Source: Takakia lepidozioides
Taxonomy: Eukaryota; Streptophyta; Takakiopsida; Takakiales; Takakiaceae
Assembly (NCBI GenBank): GCA_030704615.1
Contig: CM060732.1
Coordinates: 32,035,053 to 32,099,052 of the forward strand
Length of the DNA stretch: 64,000 nt
Direction of reading: 5' to 3'
Below the pieces are notes generated by a model. That model made no database searches, was not told the origin of the DNA, and worked only from the letters and a program-made list of their open reading frames with translations. Below are positions 56,188 to 64,000 of this stretch, one piece after another (positions within the stretch are counted from its first letter, which is position 1; every line of letters starts with the position of its first letter). Position numbers and translations under genes: made by a program.

Positions 56188-59100
56188 ATGAAGACTCAAC
56201 CATTGTTTGCGCATAGCAACGTCACACAATTGTTTCTAGAACGAGACTTTCTACAAGGAACCAACAAGAGCTTAACGTTGGCTGTGCCGTTATCTATTCC
56301 TCTGGAAGAGATGGATGGAGTGGCTCGGAAAAAACACCAGAGGTACCTGTTTACGATGGAACATAGAGATACAAAAATGAAAAGCTCCTCCAATTCTGGG
56401 AAATCAGGCAAAAAGAAGGAGGCCGAAACAGCTGTTTCTAACTTGAAGCAATCCGTAAATCTGAACGACGGCTGGACAACAGAACCTTTAGCATCCCCTG
56501 CCGCGAATTTTCTGTTTGACGAGGCGGATGAGAGTGATAGCGAGGATGAGCTGCATATGTACAGGGGTCTTGTGCTTGATTTATCCTACAGGTATGTCCA
56601 TGCGTCAATTTGGAATTCTGGTGTTTTTGAGGATTTCAACACAAACCTTTGTCATCTGTGGCATTTTCTTCTCGGGTATAAGTAGCTCCTAGGTTAGGAG
56701 CTTGTTGGGCAATTGTGGTCGTGGATGTTACATGTCAATAGGCTGCCCCCCATTGTTGGGTCTAATTACGTGGCAATCACAACAGCAGATTGATGCTTTT
56801 GTGAAGGGATTTCCAGAGGAAATCTGGAAAGCCCGAACCAATTGTTGTAGGTAAATCACACTATTGGAGTGCGTCCCTCACAAAGGTAGCCCCTGGTCCC
56901 ATAATTCCGCCCAAACTGGGCGGGGACTCTATGGCTGCAAGGCTACGGCAAAAAAGTCTTATGAGTACATTCTCTCTTCCTCTCTCGCTCCCTTTCTTTC
57001 TTTCTTATCAATATATTAGGGCCTTTGTCCCTATCAACAGAAAAGATTACATAATGCTTCGCTCTCCACAATGGAGAGAGAGGAGAGAGAGAGAAAAAGA
57101 GAGAATGTGCTCATAAGACTTGGCTTGCAGTAGCCTTGCGGCCATAGACCTTGTGCCTAGTTTGGGAACACAGGCACTACCTTTGTGAGGGGCTCACTCC
57201 AGTAGTGTGACTTACCTTGATCTTTTGGTGCAGTAGTGTGTCCATGCTTTTTGTTGGTATTCCCCTTCAAGTAATTGCTGTTTGACTCAAACAGCATCTT
57301 TGGTGATTATTATTTGAGGGATAGGACTCTCGGTGACCAATTGATTGCCAATGGTCAAATCAAGATTAGTGGGAGCTGCTACAGTAGCAAATGGTGAAAC
57401 ATGATATGGTGAAGATGCACTATGGACACTAGTTGTTGCCAGGCATTTTCAACGTGATTGTAAGGGAATGTAGTGCAAACCAGAAGGGGCGTTCTAGGCC
57501 AGGGGGATTCTAATACAATGTAGAGGACCGCCTGCACCTTAGTTGGACTTTGGTACTGGACTCGGTACAAAGTTTATAGTTGTGGCACGGAACATATATT
57601 GGAATTGGAAACGCATAAACTTCTGGCCAAGATCTTTAGGCACTTTCAACAAAGGTTCCATAGCTGAGTACAAATCCTATCTGTGATGAAGACTTTGGTT
57701 TTTAAAGAAGAGGCCTACTTCACCATCAAAGAAGGAGACCATATGCTTAAACAATGAGGAATGTCAGGGTTTGCATTTAGCACAATTCAGGGTTTGCATT
57801 TAGCACAATGATGTGATTGGTAAGAAGGCTTGTTATGAATGCTATTGTGGACTTATTACACAGCTTCCTGCAGCCAAAGGGACTCTCCAAGCAGTCAAGA
57901 TGTTCAGCCTGAGGCAAAATGGCATAGTATGGAGGTGTGAATGGTTTTAGATTTGCTAATCTGTGTTGATGGACCAGGCCGATCAATGTGGTGTGTTGGA
58001 AGCGGGCATTGTGCCTTGAGATATTAGAGAAGGTTAGCTTTTTGTTCTTTTTCCTTCTTTTTTTTAGTTTCAATTCTCAAAACTTCAAAAGGTCTGCTGC
58101 AAAAGCAAAGCCGCAGTTGGCAAACATATTTGAGTTGTAGACAAATACTATCTGTTAAGTGTTTGGTTTTCTGACCTTGTTTATATTTTGGTTAACTATG
58201 GTCGTGCTTGGTTCGACTCTAGGCACTGACAAGCTGCTTCAGGCTCAAACATCAATTGCACCAAACTATGTCAGCAGATCCTTGAAATTTGTAGAAAATC
58301 GTAAATACCTTCAGCATGTTTGCTGTGGTTGGATTCAGGAATACTTCAAATCAGCAAGACTGCTACTAGCAAGACTTTAGCACATTTTTATACATTTCAT
58401 CTTGAAAGCTCTGAAATAGCATGCAAGGAAATGGAGATCTAACTACGCACATAACTCTCATAAAATGATGGTTTCGGATACCCATTCAATCTCGTTACTG
58501 TGTTGAATTCGTGCTACTTTCTTCTTGTCAAGTATTTGCATAACCTCAAGTCCTGATGTGCAGGCAGATGTGCTTGAGTACTATGACCAAGTTGTCCATT
58601 CCCCCACCAGAGCATTCCCGATACCCGCTGTTCTTAGGGTAATTTACTGGCCTTATGTAAACATTTGACCCTTTCAATCAGGTCTGTATTAGATATGCTC
58701 GACTATGTTTGAGATGGCTCTTTCTAGGAAATGCTCATTTTGTGAGCAAAACGCTTTACTGAGTTTAGGATCTAGGATAAGTATGTCCTGATCCACTGGA
58801 TGGCCTTCCAAAGCAGGGTCAGGGGAGGGGAACTTGACTTCTGAGGGGAGGGTATCGCATAATCTTGTTAATTGATGGCTCAACTTAAGGAATGAATTGG
58901 CATCATGCTAACACCATTTACAGAAAGGTTGGAGGGAGAGGGCGACATTCAGAATGGGACTGTAGATTTCTACCAGATTCCACTCTTCATGGATGGGCAC
59001 TTTGAGAAGTTTTTGAAGCCCTGCCTTATTGTTTGTAAGAGACCCTTTGGAGAATATCACTCTGGACAGATGTCAGCAAACTACCGCAGGCACGTTGAAA

Positions 59101-62100
59101 TCAATTTTACAAAGGGATATAAGGACTTTTTTCTCTGAGAAAGGTAAAGGTCATTATAACACTCCAGGAGTGCAGGGTCGCATGCAACCCTTGATTTCAG
59201 CTGAGCTGTAACTTAAATGTGCTCAGGAGTCATACAATTTCTACTGTTAGCATTTAGATATTGGATGTGAATCCTCTTTTGAATAACAAGTGTATCAAAC
59301 TTCACAGCCAATGTTAGCAGATGCAATCTATTTAGGAACCATGCAGTACAAATATAGTGTCAATTTGCACACACAAATGAATGTGTCTTTGCACAGGTTA
59401 GCGGCTTTATCCATTCCCCTAAGCAGAAGACAGTGAGGCTTGGTCTCAGCCGCAACAACATTTTCTTGAGGGACAAGTTTAAATGCCAGTAAGTCCCCAT
59501 TCCCAACATCTCATTGGAGGTGCCGAGTTGTTGGTTGTCAGACTGGACATTTGCAATTGCTTGCCCTGCACTTCAGTATATCTGTAATATCGATGGTAGT
59601 CATCACTCTCAAGTTTGTTGAGAATTGGTTAACTCTCCAATGAAGTTTGTTGCTTAAAACATGCAGAAGTTTTCAACAGCCAAAAACAGATCATCGACCT
59701 TTTTGTCAGTGAGATTGTGCTATATGCTGGTTTACAGATATTGCAATGCGCGGGAGGATTTGACAATCGATCATGTGCGGGCAGTGTCTCGTGGAGGTGG
59801 TTGGGAATGGAATAACCTTGTGAGTCCCTAACTTTTCTTCCTCAAAATTGTGGGCACCAGTCAACCTCTTCCCGCAAGATTTGGAGTGGATCACATGAAA
59901 GCTACAGATAATGAACCTGCATTAAAACAGTGTTCTTCTCTCTCTCTCACTCCATCTCAAAGCTGAGCCTCAAGCCTTGGCCTCCCGGGGTCTAATTGGT
60001 GGGCAGCTCACACACAGCAGATTGATGCTTGTGTGAGTCTGTAACTCTTCTTTTCTCAAAATTGCGGGAATCAGTCAACCTCTTCCCGCAAGATTTGGAG
60101 TGGATCAAATGAAAGCTACATGAACCTGCAGTGTTCTCTCTCTCTCACTCCATCTCGAGGCTGAGCCTCAAGCCTTGGCCCTCTCGGGGTCTAATTGGTG
60201 GGCAGCTCACACACAGCAGATTGATGCTTGTGTGAAGGGCTTTCCAGAGGATATGTGGAAGGCCCAAACTAATTGCTTATATCAATGTTAAGTCCCACTA
60301 CTGGAGTGAGCCCTCACAAAGGTAGTGTTTAGATGGACTAGGAACACACGGTAGAAAATAATTGCGACAGCGCATTTTCATCGACTATGACACTTTGGAT
60401 AAGAGGAACGGAAATGCGGTGCCGAATTTCCGTCCGGTCTCTTTCAATGGAATCCAGTGGACGGAAATGAGGTTCCGCATTTCCGTCCGGTGTGCTACTT
60501 TCGATTGCTGTTGGACGGAAATACGGCGCCGCATTTCCATTTTGCATCTAAGTCATGCACCAGTGCGACGGAAATGCAGCACCGCATTTCCCTCCGGGGG
60601 AAACCTTTATACTCTCCAGAACGTAAATGCGGTGCCGCATTTCCGTCCAACAAGTACGGTATATTTCCCGGGCTGTCTGTTGGCTTTTCTGCTCTGCTTT
60701 TGTCCCATAATCTCTTTGAGCTTCCCATGGACTCATGCAGTTCCATTTTTCCAGTCTTTTTGTTTGGCAACTGCTAACCACGTGAGGAGAGATTTGTCAA
60801 GCTAGGTCAAATAGGTTAGAGGGGCTTACTCTGTCTAATCCATGCCTCCAATCAGACAGTATTGTTCAAGTATGTTATAGGCATGAAGATCTGCAAGGAT
60901 GCAGATCCTCTTCATAAATAACAAAAGATCCATATTCGGGTTCTCTAGCTTTAATGTTGCATGTGCTCATGTATGTGGTCTTGCCCATTCCCATATCTTC
61001 CCAGTTTCAGCTTTCATGACAATTGAGACTTGCATATTGACTGGTTTCGAGATGACTGAAAAGTAACAACAACATGCTTACGAAGTGGCTTGGCTTTCAC
61101 TTTTTCATTCTTTCTTGTTCTCTAATCGGTTTTCCCCCCTCCCCACCTATATTTCCGCCCAAACTGGGCGGCGAGTCTATTGCTAGAAGGCTACGGCAAA
61201 AACGTCTTATGAGTACATTCTCTCAGTCTCTTTCCTTCCCTTTCTTTCTTATCAATATATTAGGGCCTTTGTCCCTATCAACAGAAAAGATTGGATAATC
61301 CTTTGCTCTCCACAAGAGAGAGAGAGAGAGAGAAAAAGAGAGAATGTGCTCATAAGACTTAGCTTGCCGTAGCCTTGTGGCCATAGACCTTGTGGGAACA
61401 CAGGCACTACCTTTGTGAGGGGTGTTGGACTTGCATATTGACTGGTTTCGAGATGACTGAAAAGTAACAGCAGCATGCTTACGAAGTGGCTTGGCTTCCA
61501 CTTTTTCATTCTTTCTTGTTCTCTAGTCGGTTTTTTCCCCTCCCCCTTTCTTTATCCCAATTCAGCCTGGTATCTGCTGCCTCAGGGGCACAAAGAAAGT
61601 CTTATTAGTATGGTATGTTTCTCTCCCTCACCCACATTGTGTGTGCATTTCTTTAATGGAATGACTTAGAGTGTTCTGATAGAGACATTTTTACTCCCAC
61701 TTTTGTCCATCAATATGTTTACCCGGATGTCTTGATCACTGCATCAGGCAAGTATTTGTTTGTTTGTTGACGAGTAGGTGTTCCTCTGTAGGTTACTGCC
61801 TGCTCCACCTGTAATGTGAAGAAAGGTGACAAGACGTTGGAGGAAGCCCACATGAAGCTTATGAAGTTACCCAAGGTCAGTCCTTTTTATACAATGCACA
61901 ATGCCTGGAACTTTCTAGTGCGAATGACGAGTAAGAGAGCAGGGCTGATAAAACTGGATATGCTCTAGAAGCTGAATGAGATCAAATGTGGCACAATTGT
62001 ACTTTGGTTTATGGGAAGTGCAGAACCTGCTTTTTACCCTGCTTAGAAGTCAAAACACATGGGGTATCTATTTCTGCTTTGTTGCTCATAGTTGCAGTTG

Positions 62101-62270
62101 ACCTGGCTTCCCCATTGTGATGCACAAGTTGTGTGTGTCTGCAGGAACCTAGGGAACTTGACAGCCTGGACCTCCCACCAAATTACAAAACCTTCCGAAT
62201 TCTCACCCGTCACAGATCGACACCTGTTCAATGGCATGATTATTTGCCCAACCGTCCTCCACTATTTTGA
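56188..62270 (+). CDS. HNH endonuclease family protein (7 exons)
   Basis: Exons 56188-56591, 57978-58032, 58564-58638, 59397-59488, 59738-59819, 61792-61875 and 62145-62270; all introns GT-AG, phases match, one open frame of 305 aa ending TGA. The conserved body starts at GLVLDLSYRPINVVCWKRAL and continues ADVLEYYDQVVHSPTRAF, SRNNIFLRDKFKCQYC and LTIDHVRAVSRGGGWEWNNL. Zn-binding Cys pairs are Cys208/Cys211 and Cys240/Cys243. Catalytic-type residues are His221 (DH), Asn235 (WNN) and Asn244. This family is shared by plants and bacteria, including cyanobacteria, and is thought to act as a DNA nickase/endonuclease; the plant role is not settled. The N-terminal 120 residues are variable with an acidic stretch before the core (DEADESDSEDELHMYRG). 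Intron 5 is nearly 2 kb and packed with repeats. Start codon: first Met of the long first exon. Appears intact. Confidence 0.9.
56750..57240. mobile_element. Tail-to-tail pair of LINE 3' ends in HNH intron 1
   Basis: A plus-strand LINE tail (56780-56975, ending near TCTTATGAGTACATTCTCTC) meets a minus-strand tail (57095-57220, reading the same in reverse). The two can fold into a long hairpin. The same composite occurs at 61148-61428. Confidence 0.8.
57504..57890 (+). repeat. Dispersed repeat, copy 2 (HNH intron 1)
   Basis: Close match to 42018-42400 in the same orientation. It includes a short local duplication (CAGGGTTTGCATTTAGCACA twice, near 57765 and 57786) not present in copy 1. Confidence 0.9.
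59826..60240 (+). repeat. Local tandem duplication of about 210 bp in HNH intron 5
   Basis: The block from TAACTTTTCTT...AAAATTG through the LINE tail start (CAGCAGATTGATGCTTGTGT) occurs twice, at about 59826-60036 and 60045-60240. The paralog at 48.8 kb has one copy. Confidence 0.8.
60349..60664. repeat. Regular array of palindromic repeats with unlike spacers (CRISPR-like layout)
   Basis: Five copies of a 30-bp palindrome, GGACGGAAATGCGG + TG + CCGCATTTCCGTCC, start at about 60405, 60459, 60513, 60566 and 60619, a period of 53-54 bp. A sixth, decayed copy lies at about 60349-60388. The 23-25 bp spacers are not related to each other by eye. The flanks are normal intron sequence shared with the paralog at 49.07-49.16 kb, where the array is absent and about 95 bp of LINE tail stand instead. 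No coding frame is conserved across units. Confidence 0.9.
61148..61428. mobile_element. Tail-to-tail LINE 3' ends flanked by 120-bp direct repeats
   Basis: The block reads a plus-strand LINE tail (61148-61225, CCCAAACTGGGCGG...GTCTTATGAGTACATTCTCT), a TC/GA-rich middle, then the minus-strand tail to 61428. It is flanked by direct repeats of about 120 bp (61027-61147 and 61429-61547, beginning GACTTGCATATTGACTGG) that occur once in the paralog at 49.5 kb. Confidence 0.8.
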
Positions 62271-63204
62271 AGGATGCCGGATGCTCTCATGCTCATATTC
62301 CTGTGAGGTGATGGCATATGGGAATTTCCTTGTTCAGTATTTGGACAGCCAGTGAAGTAAAAGATCTTTGGGCTGTGGGTCAGGTGCTGATCAAGAGGGC
62401 TGGATAATTCTTTTGAACTGTAAGAATCGCCCTAATGGACATTTGTGTAAATAGTAATCTTTCTGAGTTTCTTTTTGTAATCAGCACACTTGTGGGGTGA
62501 AGAGTTCACTATCATCTTCGAGCAGAGTTTGTAACAGCAGCTGTTTCTGCGAGGGGTGTTTAGTGTGATGCTCATTTGGTACCATAGTTGAAGTCCTGAA
62601 TCAAGGATATGGGACTCGACAATTTGCTCAATATGTCAGACTTCGCAAGCTCTTCCCACTTGAGAATTGTGTTCAGGTGACACCGCAATCTGAATACTTG
62701 GGTTGCAGCCCCACAAAGATTTTTTTCAGTTCATGAAGAGGACAGTCAGAAGAAACCTTCTCAACAAGCCAGGCAGAAAGAAAAGTTGACAGTGATTGCT
62801 AAGATGGTGAAAACAACATCGAGCTCAGAAAATTCAGGCAGAAGATTTGAAAAAAAAGTGATGGAGAAGGACAGGAGGTTACAAAGATCTGCTGATTTCC
62901 AGCTCTCATACCCTTGGGAAAGACAACGTAGAGAGTTAGCAAGTTGTCCTGGCCACATGGTATCTTGTCTCTTACCATTTCCACAATGGTCTATCGGAAC
63001 CCCAGGTAATTCAGGGTCCTGATATGTCCTGTGATACGCATACAATGCAACACCTCGTGCTGAACATGCACAGGACACATCATTTCAATTTCATTCAAAT
63101 GGCTCTGTTTCTAGTTCAAAGGTGTTTTTGCTATGTGAGCACATACATCTGTTGCCAGAAGAACATGCCCAATCTTTCATCAAGGGATGGCATGTGGAAA
63201 TATA
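62271..63204. other. 3' flank of the HNH gene
   Basis: 62271-62868 is shared with the duplicate at 50372-50968; beyond that nothing is recognised. A short minus-strand open frame at 62761-63078 is not convincing. Confidence 0.45.
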
Positions 63205-63345
63205 TTAGTTTACGATAATATACTTATATTATAATTGCAATATAATAATAATATACTAATATAGTACTAGTATAGTATTATACTATTATTATAATACTAA
63301 TAAAAATAAACATGCTAATATTATAATATTATAATATTTGGAAAG
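63205..63345. repeat. AT-rich low-complexity tract
   Basis: Irregular TAATA/TATTA repeats, nearly free of G and C. Confidence 0.9.
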
Positions 63346-63380
63346 ATGGAATCTTCCCCTCGTGCAAGCCAAGCTTCTGC

Positions 63381-63552
63381 ACCAGTGTTGGACTGGTATA
63401 TAGGGTCTCGCCGGGTAGCAACCAGGGTATTGAATAACCGACCCGGCTGGTATTGGCAATTCCAATACTATGGTTAATAACCGAACCGGCTGGTATTGCC
63501 AAAGCAATACCCTGGTGCATACCCATATTATGGGCAAAAACAAGGACTATAC
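63381..63552. repeat. Related MITE end with two 43-bp units, each carrying a hairpin
   Basis: It starts CAGTGTTGGACTGG, like the MITE at 63553. Two units start AATAACCG at 63433 and 63476. Unit 1 has GGTATTGG...CCAATAC (63449-63468); unit 2 has GGTATTGC...GCAATACC (63492-63511). The G/C pair at one stem position is swapped to C/G in the other unit. Confidence 0.6.
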
Positions 63553-63948
63553 CAGTGTTGGCCGGGTATAGCACTCTACCCCAGTTAGTGAGTCGGTTAT
63601 CACCCCGGTTAGTAGGTATACATAACCGCATACATGGTATTTTTACAAGACAGAGCAAATAGATAACCGACGGTTGGGAGGTGAGTATGTATATGTACCC
63701 TATATTAAGGTTAGCACTACACTCTATACCCGGATTAGTAAAGGCGTTTTAACCACCCCTAGAACGGTTAAGTATAGGACATGCCTCCTCACACAGTGCA
63801 ACTGCATTGATTGCCATGATTGCATGCCTCACTATTGGCAACTTTTGCAAAAGGTGCGTTCACATAACCATGGAGTGTGTCCATCCCAAAAATATTGAAG
63901 TAACCTTAACCGGCGGATATGTAAAATTCTTATAACCGGCCAACACTG
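63553..63948. mobile_element. hAT-like MITE, 396 bp
   Basis: The left end CAGTGTTGGCCGGGTATA and the right end (reverse complement) CAGTGTTGGCCGGTTATA match at 17 of 18 bases. The flanking 8-mers GACTATAC and GAATGTAC agree at 6 of 8 sites, fitting an aged 8-bp target duplication. Inside, CGGTTA/TAACCG motifs recur near both ends, as subterminal transposase sites often do in hAT elements. No transposase frame is present. Confidence 0.6.
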
Positions 63949-64000
63949 GAATGTACCATAGTATGAATAGGAAATTGGCTCGGTGCACAATATGTCAGGG

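Noticed and set aside
57285-57303. Short palindrome GCTGTTTGACTCAAACAGC as a stray unit of the 116-bp satellite
   Set aside because: Only nine bases per arm, without the GTGTGCG part or any spacer similarity, so chance is a sufficient explanation.
60349-60664. A true prokaryotic CRISPR array
   Set aside because: It lies inside an intron of a plant split gene, has no cas genes nearby, and its repeats are almost fully palindromic with short spacers. The layout is similar but the origin must be different.
1-64000. tRNA, rRNA or snoRNA genes
   Set aside because: I looked for cloverleaf B-box patterns, rRNA blocks and typical snoRNA boxes and saw none I could support; a covariance search would be needed to exclude them.

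Overview
This window looks like nuclear DNA of a land plant. It has plant-type split genes, a PLS-class pentatricopeptide (PPR) protein, a stearoyl-ACP desaturase exon fragment, XH-domain (IDN2/FDM-type) fragments and chromodomain Ty3/gypsy elements primed by initiator tRNA-Met. The mix of a Crinkler/RHS-type NTPase, a gypsy element carrying a cytosine-5 DNA methyltransferase plus a PHD finger, and a ParB-like/DNA-methylase-like split gene suggests a seed-free plant (fern, lycophyte or bryophyte) rather than a flowering plant. That placement is inference. Most of the window is transposon-derived; genes are sparse and widely spaced.

Layout. 0-5 kb: LINE debris, a 92-bp triplicate, a decayed DYW-PPR fragment and an intact three-exon ISCA1-type iron-sulfur carrier gene (minus strand). 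6.3-10.3 kb: chromovirus copy A, truncated at both ends. 10.3-13.3 kb: a 26-unit, 116-bp satellite whose unit carries a near-perfect palindrome. 13.4-23.6 kb: a broken multi-exon gene with a ParB/sulfiredoxin-like motif and a DNA-methylase-like C-terminus, split by chromovirus copy B (13521-20030, minus), which has both LTRs, PBS and a 5-bp target duplication. 23.9-25.0 kb: desaturase fragment and retroelement debris. 26.5-34.5 kb: a Ty3/gypsy element with the order Gag, protease, C5-DNA methyltransferase, RT, RNase H, integrase, PHD finger, LTR. 38.6-40.6 kb: a PPR gene with homogenised triplets. 40.7-45.1 kb: gag remnant, XH fragment cut by a LINE, and a LINE ORF2 tail. 46.2-48.1 kb: decayed Crinkler/RHS-type NTPase. 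48.8-51.0 kb: a partial direct duplicate of the 3' end of the HNH gene. 51.2-53.9 kb: intact ADAT2 tRNA deaminase gene (7 exons). 54.7-55.2 kb: second XH fragment. 56.2-62.3 kb: intact HNH endonuclease gene (7 exons), whose fifth intron holds a CRISPR-like array of palindromic repeats. 63.2-64.0 kb: AT-rich tract and a hAT-like MITE.

Three genes can be spliced into uninterrupted reading frames with GT-AG introns and all key residues present: ISCA1-like, ADAT2 and the HNH endonuclease. They look like ordinary housekeeping genes in a transposon sea and have no obvious joint function. The PPR frame is open but ends early through a frameshift.

The most unusual content is (1) the retroelement that carries its own DNA methyltransferase and a PHD reader, (2) the ParB-like plus methylase-like split gene, and (3) three unrelated arrays that share one architecture, a conserved palindromic core at very regular spacing. 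One of these, inside the HNH intron, is absent from the paralogous copy in the same window and so behaves like a discrete insertion.
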